From the NCBI RefSeq assembly GCF_000807775.2, contig NZ_CP047385.1:1488001-1552000 (forward strand): a stretch of 64,000 bases of DNA, written 5' to 3'. The DNA comes from Pandoraea fibrosis. GTDB lineage: Bacteria > Pseudomonadota > Gammaproteobacteria > Burkholderiales > Burkholderiaceae. The stretch's first letter is position 1. Each line of letters begins with the position of its first letter. Shown piece after piece: positions 12,030-21,127 of this stretch. The translations under genes and the position numbers were made by a program. The notes beneath the pieces were generated by a model, which saw nothing but the letters and a program-made list of their open reading frames with translations, did not search any database and was not told the origin of the DNA.

Positions 12030-13085
12030 ATGAAACACAAGGTGTGGTTGGCGATGATGTTGACGCTTGGGGCGGGCTGTGCCAAAGCGGATGGGTTGCA
12101 AATCTACGGCATTCTGGACAACAGTCTGGAATACCTGAGCAATGCCGGGACGGGGGCGAATGGCAGCAAGCAATCGTTGTTTCGCGTGAGCAATGGATCG
12201 CAGGCACCGAACCGGTTCGGTTTCAAGGGATCGGAAGATCTTGGGGGTGGTCTGAAAGCGATCATGCAGCTCGAGGCGGGTTTCAACCTCGACACGGGGC
12301 AGTTGCAGCAGGGTGGACGGATGTTCGGCCGTCAGGCGTATGTCGGTTTGCAGAACGAATGGGGTGCGGTGACTATTGGCCGCCAGAAGAACCTGATCTA
12401 CGACGCGTTTTTGGAACTAGATCCGTTGTCGTACTACAGCTACTCGTTGCCTGCGCTAGACGCGCAGTTTGTCGGAAAGGCGGACAACTCGATCAAGTAT
12501 GCGGGCAACTTCAGTGGTGTCAAAGTGGCGGGTTTGTTCTCGACCGGGTATGACGCGACGATCACGAATGGCGGACAGGTGCCGGGCGAGTGGCGAGTGG
12601 GAAAGGAGTACAGCGTGTCGGTGGGGTACGGCAGTGGGCCGTTCAACATGTCGCTCGTGTATGACCAGCAGCAGGGCACGTCTGTTGCTACGCAGGGGGC
12701 GACGACACAGCGGGTGGCGGCGGGTGCCAGCTATGCCATTGGGAACTTCAAGCCATTCGTTGGGTACCAGTGGTATTTGAGCAACGTGCCGGGCGTGGCG
12801 GGTCGAAACGAGTTGTACTTCGCGGGTTTGCAATACCGACCTGTCACCGAGGTGATACTTTCGGGCGCGATGTACTACAACAACATCACATCGGCGAATC
12901 AGCATCCGTACCTGATGGCGGCGAATGCGGCGTATCTGCTTTCCAAGCGCACACAGCTTTTCGCCCAAGTAGGATTCGCTCGAAACCAGAACCATTCGAA
13001 TCTGGGCGTGACGGGTTACGGCATGACCATCGTGCCGGGCAGCAATCAGATTGGTGTAGCCGTAGGTCTAGCGCACTACTTCTGA
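12030..13085 (+). CDS. Gram-negative general porin
   Basis: A 351-residue outer-membrane porin of the type common in Burkholderiales. A signal peptide (MKHKVWLAMMLTLGAGCAKA) is followed by the typical first strand (DGLQIYGILDNSLEYL), the motif NRFGFKGSEDLGGGLKAIMQLEAGF, and FGRQAYVGLQNEWGAVTIGRQ, and it ends in VGLAHYF with the terminal phenylalanine used by the barrel assembly machinery. It follows the molybdenum hydroxylase operon by 42 bases and may let the substrate enter. Its codon use seems slightly more relaxed than that of its neighbours. Confidence 0.95.
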   Translation: MKHKVWLAMMLTLGAGCAKADGLQIYGILDNSLEYLSNAGTGANGSKQSLFRVSNGSQAPNRFGFKGSEDLGGGLKAIMQLEAGFNLDTGQLQQGGRMFGRQAYVGLQNEWGAVTIGRQKNLIYDAFLELDPLSYYSYSLPALDAQFVGKADNSIKYAGNFSGVKVAGLFSTGYDATITNGGQVPGEWRVGKEYSVSVGYGSGPFNMSLVYDQQQGTSVATQGATTQRVAAGASYAIGNFKPFVGYQWYLSNVPGVAGRNELYFAGLQYRPVTEVILSGAMYYNNITSANQHPYLMAANAAYLLSKRTQLFAQVGFARNQNHSNLGVTGYGMTIVPGSNQIGVAVGLAHYF

Positions 13086-13177
13086 GATGACACCGTCAAC
13101 GCGAGCCCACACGCGGACAGTCACGAGAGAGTAAGAAGCGGAGAGGTTTCGGTAGAAGTACGGAGGGCAGTGAGGGG

Positions 13178-13248
13178 GATGGGCCGGGGCCCCTTTCTGC
13201 AGCGAGTTGGGTTTATGTCTGAGAGGCGGAAAGGGGCCCCGGCCCATC
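13178..13248. repeat. long perfect inverted repeat (20-bp arms, 31-base spacer)
   Basis: The arms at 13178-13197 and 13229-13248 are exact reverse complements (gatgggccggggcccctttc) and very GC-rich, with a 31-base spacer between them. It lies in the 325-base gap between the converging porin and purH genes, where the only other recognisable element is the purH terminator. Neither arm is followed by a T run, so it is not a classical terminator. It may be a member of a dispersed repeat family, a strong RNA stem-loop, or a transcription road-block. Confidence 0.8.
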
Positions 13249-13306
13249 TGGGGGGAGGTGTGGAAGGAGAGCGTCCGACACCGTCTCCAAACGAAGTCCC
13301 GTAAAG

Positions 13307-13350
13307 TCTCAAAAAAAATGCCGCTTCGAATCATCTCGAAGCGGCATTTT
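13307..13350 (-). terminator. rho-independent terminator of the dusB-fis-purH transcript
   Basis: On the - strand the arms aaaatgccgcttcga and tcgaagcggcatttt (15 bp, six-base loop) are followed by an unbroken T run, about 60 bases after the purH stop. The A run on the other side means it could also stop transcripts coming from the porin side. Confidence 0.88.
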
Positions 13351-13410
13351 GTCTTCACTGAACGGCGAGCCCAAAAAAGAGGGCGTGCGTCCTGCGTCGC
13401 AGCGTTGGGC

Positions 13411-14976
13411 TTAGTGACGGAAGTGGCGGGTGCCCGTCATCAGCATAGCGACGTTGCGCTCGTCGGCGGCGGCGATGACTTCGTCGTCGCGCATGGAGCC
13501 GCCCGGGTGGATCACGCAGGTGGCGCCTGCGTCGACCACTACGTCGAGGCCGTCGCGGAACGGGAAGAACGCGTCCGATGCCACGGCCGAGCCGTTCAAC
13601 GACAGGCCGGCATTTTGCGCCTTGATGCTGGCGATGCGTGCCGAGTCGACGCGGCTCATCTGGCCTGCGCCTACGCCGAGCGTCATGCCGCCGGCGCAGA
13701 ACACGATGGCGTTCGATTTGACGAACTTTGCCACGCGCCATGCGAAGAGCAGGTCTTCCATTTCCTTGGGCGTCGGATGGCGTTTCGTGACCACGCGGAG
13801 TTCATGCGGCGCCACGTTCTTGGCATCCGGCGACTGAACGAGCAGGCCGCCGCCGACGCGTTTGAAGTCGTACTGATTCACGCCGTTGCCGAGTGGGACT
13901 TCCAGCAGACGCACGTTCTGTTTGGCCGCGAAGATTTGCTTGGCTGCGTCGGTGAACGACGGTGCGAGCAGCACCTCCACGAATTGCTTGGCCACCGATT
14001 GCGCGGTGGCTTCGTCAACTTCGCGGTTGAACGCGATGATGCCGCCGAAGGCGGATGTCGGGTCGGTCTGGAAGGCCTTGGCGTAGGCGTCGGCTGGCGT
14101 GGCAGCCACGGCCACGCCACACGGATTCGCGTGTTTGATGATGACGCAGGCGGGGGCGTCGAATGTCTTCACGCATTCCCAGGCGGCGTCGGCATCGGCG
14201 ATGTTGTTGTACGACAGTTCCTTGCCCTGAAGCTGGCGATAGTTCGCGAGCGAGCCTTCCGGCGTGACGATGTCGCGGTAGAACGCGGCGCTCTGGTGCG
14301 GGTTCTCGCCGTAGCGCATGTCCTGCACCTTCGTGTACGCCAGATTCAGCGTCGACGGGTAGGCGGAGCGTTCGCTGTGACGCAGCGATTCGCCAAGGCT
14401 CGTGAGGTAGTTCGTGATCGCGCCGTCGTACTGGGCCGTGTGCGCGAACACCTTCGTGGCCAGACGGAAGTTCGTGGCGTAGCCGACGGTGTTGGCGTTC
14501 GCCTTCATTTCGTCGAGCACCACAGCGTAGTCGGCCGGGTCGACGATCACGGTGACGTCGCGATGGTTCTTTGCGGCCGAGCGCAGCATCGTCGGACCGC
14601 CGATGTCGATGTTCTCGATGGCGTCTTCGAGCGAGCAGTCATCGCGGGCGACGGTCTGCACGAACGGGTACAGATTCACGACCAGCAGGTCGATCGTCGG
14701 AATGTCGTGCTTCTCGAGCGCAGCCATATGCTCGGGCAGATCGCGACGCGCCAGAATGCCGCCGTGAACCTTCGGATGCAGCGTCTTCACGCGCCCGTCG
14801 AGCATTTCCGGGAAGCCGGTGTAGTCGGCCACTTCGGTCACCTTCAGGCCAGCTTCGGCCAGCAGTTTGGCGGTGCCGCCAGTGGAGAGGATCGACACGC
14901 CCTGAGCAGCGAGCGACTTGGCGAAGTCGACGATGCCGGTCTTGTCGGAGACGGAAATGAGAGCTTGCTTAATCAT
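13411..14976 (-). CDS. purH: bifunctional AICAR formyltransferase / IMP cyclohydrolase
   Basis: PurH carries out the last two steps of inosine monophosphate synthesis in the cytosol. The 521-residue protein begins with the MGS-like cyclohydrolase domain ([33 protein letters not shown]) and continues into the formyltransferase domain with [24 protein letters not shown] (the catalytic Lys-His) and the final MTGTRHFRH. It follows dusB and fis on the same strand with a 59-base gap after fis, a linkage common in beta-proteobacteria. Its transcript ends at the strong terminator just downstream. Confidence 0.98.
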   Translation of the reverse strand: MIKQALISVSDKTGIVDFAKSLAAQGVSILSTGGTAKLLAEAGLKVTEVADYTGFPEMLDGRVKTLHPKVHGGILARRDLPEHMAALEKHDIPTIDLLVVNLYPFVQTVARDDCSLEDAIENIDIGGPTMLRSAAKNHRDVTVIVDPADYAVVLDEMKANANTVGYATNFRLATKVFAHTAQYDGAITNYLTSLGESLRHSERSAYPSTLNLAYTKVQDMRYGENPHQSAAFYRDIVTPEGSLANYRQLQGKELSYNNIADADAAWECVKTFDAPACVIIKHANPCGVAVAATPADAYAKAFQTDPTSAFGGIIAFNREVDEATAQSVAKQFVEVLLAPSFTDAAKQIFAAKQNVRLLEVPLGNGVNQYDFKRVGGGLLVQSPDAKNVAPHELRVVTKRHPTPKEMEDLLFAWRVAKFVKSNAIVFCAGGMTLGVGAGQMSRVDSARIASIKAQNAGLSLNGSAVASDAFFPFRDGLDVVVDAGATCVIHPGGSMRDDEVIAAADERNVAMLMTGTRHFRH

Positions 14977-15035
14977 GACGGACGGTAGTGAAGCGGCAAA
15001 AACTGGCGAGTTGGGCGAATGGCTGGGCGTGGCGG

Positions 15036-15269
15036 TTACAGCAGGCCGTGCTGCTGCAACTTCTTGCGCAGCGTGTTGCGGTTGATTCCCAGATATTCAG
15101 CGGCGAGCGACTGGTTGCCGTCGGCCTTGCCGAGCACGAACTCGAGCAGCGGCTTCTCAACGACCGAGACGACCATATCGTAGACATCGTGTGGCCGTGC
15201 GCCATCCAGATCGCGGAAATACGAATCCAGACTGTCGCGCACGCATTGTTCTATGTTTGTTTTGCTCAT
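15036..15269 (-). CDS. fis: DNA-binding protein Fis
   Basis: Fis is a small nucleoid protein that bends DNA and activates rRNA and other growth-linked promoters. The 77-residue protein consists of the N-terminal dimerisation part and the C-terminal helix-turn-helix ([23 protein letters not shown]), which is the Fis/NtrC-type motif. Its ATG overlaps the dusB stop by four bases (ATGA), so translation is coupled. The dusB-fis pairing is widely conserved, and purH follows in the same direction. Confidence 0.96.
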   Translation of the reverse strand: MSKTNIEQCVRDSLDSYFRDLDGARPHDVYDMVVSVVEKPLLEFVLGKADGNQSLAAEYLGINRNTLRKKLQQHGLL

Positions 15270-16294
15270 GCGGCTAATAGCTCCCTCGGCGATTCTTGTT
15301 CATAGCAGAGACGGTCCGAGTGCGCCTTCTGCTGTTCGAAAAACTCGTTGACCGCAGCCAACTGTTCCTGCGTGGTGTCGAGCGTATTCATACGCTGGCG
15401 GAACGTGGCTGCCCCCGGCAGGCCACGCGAATACCACGCGATATGTTTCCGCGCGGTCCGCACCCCCGTGTATTCCCCGTAAAACTCGTAATGGTCTTCG
15501 AGGTGTTCGTTCATGATCTGCTGGATCTCGTCGACGCGTGGCGGCAACGCGATCTCGCCCGTCGTGAGAAAGAGTTCGATGTCGCGGAACAACCACGGAC
15601 GTCCTTGCGCGGCACGGCCGATCATGAGGGCGTCCGCGCCCGTGACTTCCAGCACATGCTTCGCTTTCTGCGCCGTGGCGATATCGCCGTTGGCGACGAT
15701 CGGAATGCGTGCAGCCGCTTTCACGGCGGCGATGGTCTCGTACTCCGCGTCGCCGTGATACAGGTCGGCGCGGGTGCGGCCGTGGACTGTGAGCATGCTG
15801 ATGCCGCAGTCTTCCGCGATACGCGCGACCGTCAAGGCGTTCTTGTGGTCGCGGTCCCAGCCCGTGCGAATCTTGAGCGTGACCGGCACCACGTCGCCCA
15901 CGGCGCCAACGACAGCGGACACGATGCGTGCGACGAGCGGTTCGTTCTGCAGCAGGGCCGAGCCGGCGGCGACGTTGCACACCTTCTTGGCCGGGCAGCC
16001 CATGTTGATATCGATGATCTGTGCGCCGCGTTCCACGTTATAGCGGGCGGCTTCGGCCATCATGACCGGGTCGGCGCCTGCAATTTGCACGGAGATCGGG
16101 GCGACTTCGCCAGCGTGATTCGCGCGGCGCATCGTCTTCTCGCTTTTCCATAGCTGTGCGTTCGACGCCACCATCTCCGAGACGGCATAACCCGCGCCGA
16201 GTCGTTTGCACAACTGGCGGAAAGGCCGATCCGTCACACCCGCCATGGGCGCGACAAACAGGTTATTGCGGAGTTCGTGGGGACCAATACGCAC
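15266..16294 (-). CDS. dusB: tRNA-dihydrouridine synthase B
   Basis: DusB reduces a specific uridine in the tRNA D-loop using NADPH and FMN. The 342-residue protein has the FMN-barrel start (NLFVAPMAGVTDRPFRQLC), the catalytic cysteine region DINMGCPAKKVCNVAAGSAL (Cys100 and Cys106; Cys106 is likely the proton donor) and the phosphate-binding end ANGDIATAQKAKHVLEVTGADALMIGRAAQGRPWLF. It is the first gene of the dusB-fis-purH group. The 116-base gap upstream contains an AT-rich stretch that could serve as promoter. Confidence 0.97.
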   Translation of the reverse strand: MRIGPHELRNNLFVAPMAGVTDRPFRQLCKRLGAGYAVSEMVASNAQLWKSEKTMRRANHAGEVAPISVQIAGADPVMMAEAARYNVERGAQIIDINMGCPAKKVCNVAAGSALLQNEPLVARIVSAVVGAVGDVVPVTLKIRTGWDRDHKNALTVARIAEDCGISMLTVHGRTRADLYHGDAEYETIAAVKAAARIPIVANGDIATAQKAKHVLEVTGADALMIGRAAQGRPWLFRDIELFLTTGEIALPPRVDEIQQIMNEHLEDHYEFYGEYTGVRTARKHIAWYSRGLPGAATFRQRMNTLDTTQEQLAAVNEFFEQQKAHSDRLCYEQESPRELLAA

Positions 16295-16375
16295 GATGAA
16301 GGGAAAAGCCGGGAAAAAGTTTGTATTTTACTGCGAAAACCCGTCCCCGTCGCCTAAAAAATGTGCAAATCGTTC

Positions 16376-16403
16376 TGCGACCCCGCCGGCCGGGCGGGGC
16401 GCA
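16376..16403 (-). terminator. GC-rich hairpin after the UbiH-type gene
   Basis: ccccgcc and ggcgggg pair around a five-base loop, and tgcg/cgca extends the stem past a one-base bulge. It lies directly after the stop of the - strand hydroxylase gene and before dusB. There is no immediate T run, so it may be a pause, a weak terminator or an RNA-stabilising stem. Confidence 0.35.
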
Positions 16404-16410
16404 GCCCGGC

Positions 16411-17736
16411 TCAGCCGCGTTGGCCGAACATCATCTGGCGGGCGAAGGCGGTTTTGACAGGCGGGACGAGGTCGAGACCGGCCAGCGCCATGCCGCGCAG
16501 AACGGCGACAGGTGCGGCGTCGATACCGAAGAGGCGGGGTAGCAGATCCGTAATGCGAATCGTGAGGCCGCGGTCGGCACGACGCCGGCGGGCGAAGGCG
16601 GCGAGGGCAGCGGGGCCCGGCACGCCGTGATGGAGGGAGGACAGGCGTGCGTCGCGCACCAGCGTGTCGGCCAGATCGAAGGCATCGCGCAGGCCGAGGT
16701 TCAGGCCTTGCCCGGCGACCGGGTGGAGCGTTTGCGCGGCATTGCCGATGGCGGCTACCCGGCCATCGACTACATGGCCTAGGGCGTTGAGGCCCAGCGG
16801 AAAGCTCGCACGGCCCGTGATCGACGTGAACCGGCCCATCCGGTCGCCGAACACCGTGTGCAGTTCCGCGAGGAATGACGCGTCGTCCATTTCGCGTCGA
16901 CGCTTCGCCTCGCCGTGCGCGCAGCACCACACCAGCGCATAGCCGTTTTCCTGTGGCAGCAGCGCCAGCGGGCCATCCGGTGTAAAGCGTTCCCATGCCC
17001 AGCCGATGCGTGGCCGTTCACAGGTGACGAAACCGACGAGCGCCGTCTGCCCATAGTCGCGGACACGAGGGCGAGCCGTCTGCCCCTCGAACAGGCCACC
17101 TTCGGCATTCACGGCCAGCGTGGCGTGCAGCGTGTGCGCCTGATCGTCGATCGACGTGCCAAGCGTGATCGCGACCTGCTGCGAATCCTGATGCAGGGCG
17201 ATAGCCCGGTACGGACGGAAGTGATGCAAGCCCGGCGCATCCCGCGATGCGAGTGAGGGGGACGATGCGGTCGATACCTCCGACGGTGCGTGTTCGAAAC
17301 GGGCGGGCACGCGCGACATGGCGGCGTCCAGTGCGCGCATCAGCGCGCCATACCGCACCACGTAACCCAGCGCCGGAACGCCGTGATCGAGATAGTCGAT
17401 TTCCGTGCTGCCGAAGCGCCGCGCCTGTGAGACGTGGATATGCTGAATCGGTGTGCTGTCGAGCCCCGATCCGTTGTGTGGCCACGCTCCGGCGCGCGAA
17501 AGAATCTCGCGGCTGCCGTGCGAGAGGGCCAGGGTACGCGGGTCGTCATAGCCGGTCTGCGCGCCGCGGCCGTCCACCAGCGCGATGCGCAATTGCGGCG
17601 CTCGTTGCGCGAGCATCAGGGCGAGCGCAGCGCCGACCGGACCGGCACCGACGATCGCGACATCGAAACGCCGGGCGAGGCGGTCGTCTGCGGCCAGAGT
17701 ATCGTGCGTCGGGGACGCGGGAGCTGCGTGAGTCAT
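16411..17736 (-). CDS. UbiH/UbiF/VisC family FAD-dependent hydroxylase (ubiquinone biosynthesis)
   Basis: A 441-residue flavin monooxygenase that most likely hydroxylates the ubiquinone ring. The N-terminal dinucleotide motif is VAIVGAGPVGAALALML (about residues 28-44) and the second FAD motif is GRVAAIGNAAQTLHPVAGQGLNLGLRDAFDLADTL, both typical of the UbiH/UbiF group. The assignment to a particular ring position (UbiH, UbiI or UbiF) cannot be made from this alone. Its ATG shares one base with the stop of pepP upstream. The pepP-ubiH pairing is also known from gamma-proteobacteria. Confidence 0.92.
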   Translation of the reverse strand: MTHAAPASPTHDTLAADDRLARRFDVAIVGAGPVGAALALMLAQRAPQLRIALVDGRGAQTGYDDPRTLALSHGSREILSRAGAWPHNGSGLDSTPIQHIHVSQARRFGSTEIDYLDHGVPALGYVVRYGALMRALDAAMSRVPARFEHAPSEVSTASSPSLASRDAPGLHHFRPYRAIALHQDSQQVAITLGTSIDDQAHTLHATLAVNAEGGLFEGQTARPRVRDYGQTALVGFVTCERPRIGWAWERFTPDGPLALLPQENGYALVWCCAHGEAKRRREMDDASFLAELHTVFGDRMGRFTSITGRASFPLGLNALGHVVDGRVAAIGNAAQTLHPVAGQGLNLGLRDAFDLADTLVRDARLSSLHHGVPGPAALAAFARRRRADRGLTIRITDLLPRLFGIDAAPVAVLRGMALAGLDLVPPVKTAFARQMMFGQRG

Positions 17737-19067
17737 CAGCCGCGCATCAGGGCTTCGATCTCATCGGCATCGACCGGCACGTCGCGCGTGAGCAATGTGC
17801 AGCCGTCAGCGGTCACGACCGCGTCGTCCTCGATACGAATACCGATGTTCCAGTAGCGCTCGTCGATGTCCGGTGCCGGGCGCACGTAAATGCCCGGCTC
17901 GATGGTCGTCACCATGTTCGGGGCCAGCGTGCGCCACGGGCGTTCGCCGTTTGGTCCGTCCTCGCGATACTCGCCGCAATCGTGCACGTCCATGCCGATC
18001 CAGTGCCCCGTGCGGTGCATGTAGAAGCGGCTGAACGACTTGTTGGCGATCACGTCGTCCAGGCTGCCGACGGTATCGTGCTTGAGCAGGCCGGTATCGA
18101 GCATGCCCTGCGCAAGAACGCGCACGGCGGCTTCATGGGGCGCATCGAAGCGCACGCCGGCGCGCGTCGCGTCGATGGCGGCTTGCTGCGACGCGAGCAC
18201 GATGTCGTACAGCTCGCGCTGTGCCGGGGTGAACTTGCCGTTCACGGGGAACGTGCGCGTGATGTCCGACGCGTAGCCGTCCAGTTCGCAGGCGGCGTCG
18301 ATCAGGCACAGATCGCCGTCGCGCAATTCGGTATCGCCAGCGCGATAGTGCAGCACTGTGGCGTTGGCGCCTGTGGCGACAATCGAACCGTAGGCGGGGA
18401 ATTGCGAGCCGTTGCGGCGGAATTCGTACAGCAGTTCGGCTTCGAGATGGTACTCGCGCAGCCCGGGACGCGACGTCTTCATCGCACGGACGTGGGCATC
18501 GGCTGAAATCTTGCCGGCGCGCGCCATGATGTCGAGTTCGACACTGTCCTTCACCAGACGCATCTCGTCGAGAATCGCGCGGATATCGCGTGCAGCAGAC
18601 GGGGCCGACACCCCCGTGCGGCCCTGCGCGCGAACGGCGCTCAGCCAGTGACGCACCTGACGGTCCTGCTGGGCCGATGCGCCCAAGGCGTAGAAGAGCG
18701 CGGGCGCGTCGGCCAGCAGTTGCGGCAGACGCGTGTCGATCTCGTCAATCGGATAGGCCGCGTCGAAACCAAAGGTCTCGCGTGCGGCGTCGGGACCGTA
18801 GCGGAAGCCGTCCCAGATCTCGCGTTCTTCGTTCTTCGCGCGGCAAAACAGAATCGAGTGGCCGGTACGGCTGTCGAGCACGACGACCGCTTCGGGTTCC
18901 GTAAAGCCCGACAGGTAATAGAAATAGCTGTCGTGACGGTAAGGGTAGTCGCTGTCGCGGTTACGCGGCACCTCGGGCGCCGTGGGCAGAATGGCAACGC
19001 CGCCGCCGGCCTTGCGCATCTGTTCGATGACTCGCTCGCGGCGGGCACGGTACGGGGAATCAGACAT
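17736..19067 (-). CDS. pepP: Xaa-Pro aminopeptidase P (M24B)
   Basis: PepP removes the N-terminal residue from peptides with proline in second position, using two metal ions. The 443-residue protein shows the N-terminal creatinase-like domain and the pita-bread catalytic domain with metal ligands in CLIDAACELDGYASDITRTFPVNG (two Asp), HRTGHWIGMDVHD (His), TTIEPGIYV (Glu) and GIRIEDDAVV (Glu). I chose the ATG preceded by GGAG at a good distance; an in-frame ATG four codons earlier (19079) is also possible. It is the first of two coupled genes with the UbiH-type hydroxylase. Confidence 0.96.
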   Translation of the reverse strand: MSDSPYRARRERVIEQMRKAGGGVAILPTAPEVPRNRDSDYPYRHDSYFYYLSGFTEPEAVVVLDSRTGHSILFCRAKNEEREIWDGFRYGPDAARETFGFDAAYPIDEIDTRLPQLLADAPALFYALGASAQQDRQVRHWLSAVRAQGRTGVSAPSAARDIRAILDEMRLVKDSVELDIMARAGKISADAHVRAMKTSRPGLREYHLEAELLYEFRRNGSQFPAYGSIVATGANATVLHYRAGDTELRDGDLCLIDAACELDGYASDITRTFPVNGKFTPAQRELYDIVLASQQAAIDATRAGVRFDAPHEAAVRVLAQGMLDTGLLKHDTVGSLDDVIANKSFSRFYMHRTGHWIGMDVHDCGEYREDGPNGERPWRTLAPNMVTTIEPGIYVRPAPDIDERYWNIGIRIEDDAVVTADGCTLLTRDVPVDADEIEALMRG

Positions 19068-19118
19068 CGCGGGCTCCATTTCGGTCTAGTCGTTCTACTC
19101 GGTCGATTGCAGACGTGT

Positions 19119-19868
19119 TCAGGCGATTCTACTGCCGGGGGCGAGGTCGTGCCGTGCGCGCACTTCGGTGTCCAGTGCGGCGAGCTGCGCCGGCGTGCCG
19201 ACGTTTTCCCAAATACCGTCGAACCGTTCGCCGCTTGCCTGGCCGGCGGCGATCGAGCGTTGATACAGCGGCGTGAGCGCCATGCGCGTGCCGGAGGCAA
19301 TGCCGTCGAACAGACGCAGGTCGTACAGTGCAATGCTGCCGAACGTCAGCGACTCGGCCGACGCGGGGGCTGCCGCTGGCAAGTGCAGACGGCCTGTCTC
19401 GTCGAGCGCGAAGTCGCCTTTCGGGTGAAACGGCGGGTTCGGCACCATGACCAGATGCATTTGCGGCTCGGCCTGCGCCGCCATGCGCGTCGCGTGCGGG
19501 CGCAGCGTGGCGAAGTCGAACGACGTGAAGACATCGCCTGCAATGGCCAGAAACACGTTCCCGGCGCCTTCCAGCAATGTCCGCGCTTTCGCGATCCCGC
19601 CTGCCGTCTCGAGCGCCTCGGTCTCGGCCGAATAGGCGAGCCGCACGCCGAACGCGCTGCCGTCGCCAAGCGCGGCTTCGATCTGCGCACCCAACCAGGC
19701 GTGATTGATGACGATATCCCTGAAGCCCGCCCGTGCGAGCGCTTCGATCTGCCAGACGATGATCGGCTTGCCGCCAACGCTCAGTAGCGGCTTCGGTGTA
19801 ACGTCGGTGAGCGGACGCATGCGCTCGCCGCGTCCGGCTGCGAAGATCATCGCCCTCATGGCGGTCAT
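19119..19868 (-). CDS. murU: N-acetylmuramate 1-phosphate uridylyltransferase (MurU-type nucleotidyltransferase)
   Basis: MurU makes UDP-MurNAc from MurNAc 1-phosphate in the peptidoglycan recycling route that bypasses MurA and MurB. This 249-residue sugar-phosphate nucleotidyltransferase has the signature AAGRGERMRPLTDVTPKPLLSVGGKPII at its start. It begins 10 bases after the AmgK-type kinase gene, the pairing that defines the pathway in Pseudomonas. A second ATG three codons in (19859) would also be acceptable, but the first has a GAGG sequence upstream. The assignment rests on family plus neighbour; the sequence alone would allow other sugar substrates. Confidence 0.88.
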   Translation of the reverse strand: MTAMRAMIFAAGRGERMRPLTDVTPKPLLSVGGKPIIVWQIEALARAGFRDIVINHAWLGAQIEAALGDGSAFGVRLAYSAETEALETAGGIAKARTLLEGAGNVFLAIAGDVFTSFDFATLRPHATRMAAQAEPQMHLVMVPNPPFHPKGDFALDETGRLHLPAAAPASAESLTFGSIALYDLRLFDGIASGTRMALTPLYQRSIAAGQASGERFDGIWENVGTPAQLAALDTEVRARHDLAPGSRIA

Positions 19869-19878
19869 GCGGCGCGCC

Positions 19879-20964
19879 TCAGAACGTATAGCCGACGTCG
19901 ACCTGCTGGCCGGTCAGCTCGTCGAGCAGTTTGGCCAACGGGCGCAAGGGCGCATAACGATCGGCGACCTTGCGGGCGTACTCGATGAAACGCGGCGTGT
20001 CGGCCAGATAGCGCGGCTTGCCGTCGCGATAGTTGATGCGCGCGAAAATGCCGAGCACCTTCAGGTGACGTTGCAGCCCCATCCATTCGGCCTGACGATA
20101 GAACTCGCCGAAGTCGGCGTCGACCGGCAGACCAGCTTTGCGTGCACGTTCCCAGTAATACGCCAGCCAGTCGAGTTGGCGTTCTTCGTCCCAACTGAGG
20201 AACGCGTCGCGCATGAGCGAGATGACGTCGTAGGTGAGCGGTCCGTAGACGGCATCCTGAAAGTCCAGAATGCCGGGCCCTGTCGTGCCCGGCAGACCCG
20301 GCATCAGATTGCGCGGCATGTAGTCGCGGTGCACGAACACCTTCGGTTGGGCGAGCGCACTGTCGATGAGCAGTTGATTGATGCGATCGAGGGTGGCCCG
20401 CTGGTCGGCGTTCAGTTCGAATTTCAGATGCTTGCCGACGTACCAGTCGGGGAACAGATCGAGTTCGCGCTGGAGCAGCGCCGTGTCGTAAGCGGGCAGG
20501 ACTTCCGGGCGCGAGCTTTTCTGCCAGACGATCAGCGCATCGAGGGCGGCACGCATGAGCGCTCGCGCGTTCTCCTCGTTGATCACGTCGAGATATGTCT
20601 CGTGTCCGAGGTCCGTGAGCAGCAGAAAACCCTGCGCAAGATCTTCTGCCAGCACCTTTGGCGCTTGCAAGCCCGCTTCGTCGAGCAATTGCGCGACGTG
20701 AACGAACGGGCGGCAATCTTCCTGCGGCGGCGGCGCGTCCATCACGATCAGGCTCGGATGGGCGGGGTCGTGACTGCCAATGCGGAAGTAACGCCGGAAG
20801 CTGGCGTCGGCCGATGCCGGGGCCCATTGCGTCATGTCGAGCGCAAACGGTTCGGCGACGCTGGCGAGCCAGTCGCTGAGGGCTTTCAGGCGGGGATCGG
20901 CGGCGTCGGAGCGCGCGTGGGAAGCGTTGGAAACACTCGCGGCGGCAATGGGGTGTGCGGTCAT
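19879..20964 (-). CDS. amgK: anomeric MurNAc/GlcNAc kinase (aminoglycoside-phosphotransferase fold)
   Basis: AmgK phosphorylates recovered MurNAc at the anomeric carbon, feeding MurU. The 361-residue protein has the APH-type kinase motifs: the catalytic loop VFVHRDYMPRNLM at about residues 209-221 and the metal-binding DFQDAVYGPL. The start is the ATG giving MTAHPIAAASVSN; the frame stays open upstream into the lptD region but that part is not coding. It is divergent from lptD, whose start is 163 bases away, and is followed directly by the MurU gene. Confidence 0.88.
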   Translation of the reverse strand: MTAHPIAAASVSNASHARSDAADPRLKALSDWLASVAEPFALDMTQWAPASADASFRRYFRIGSHDPAHPSLIVMDAPPPQEDCRPFVHVAQLLDEAGLQAPKVLAEDLAQGFLLLTDLGHETYLDVINEENARALMRAALDALIVWQKSSRPEVLPAYDTALLQRELDLFPDWYVGKHLKFELNADQRATLDRINQLLIDSALAQPKVFVHRDYMPRNLMPGLPGTTGPGILDFQDAVYGPLTYDVISLMRDAFLSWDEERQLDWLAYYWERARKAGLPVDADFGEFYRQAEWMGLQRHLKVLGIFARINYRDGKPRYLADTPRFIEYARKVADRYAPLRPLAKLLDELTGQQVDVGYTF

Positions 20965-20989
20965 GATGGGGGCGGTAAACGTCTTGCCA

Positions 20990-20996
20990 TATAATA
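20990..20996. promoter_or_regulatory. shared AT-rich core between divergent amgK and lptD
   Basis: The + strand reads TATAAT (20990-20995) and the - strand reads TATTAT over nearly the same bases, so one AT-rich core could be the -10 element in both directions. It lies 26 bases before the amgK start and 132 before lptD. No convincing -35 elements are seen. Confidence 0.3.
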
Positions 20997-21127
20997 CCCG
21001 ATCATGTTTTCCCGACACCCTGATTCTCGACCTCGATCGACCGTCCCGAATGTCCCGGTAAAGCCGAGCCGACATACGAGATTGGCTGCCCGCAAGCGGC
21101 GCCACGATTGTCACGCTGTTTGCGTAC

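Noticed and set aside
13207..14988. 593-codon + strand frame opposite purH
   Set aside because: It starts inside the long inverted repeat, crosses the purH terminator and has the composition of antisense to purH.
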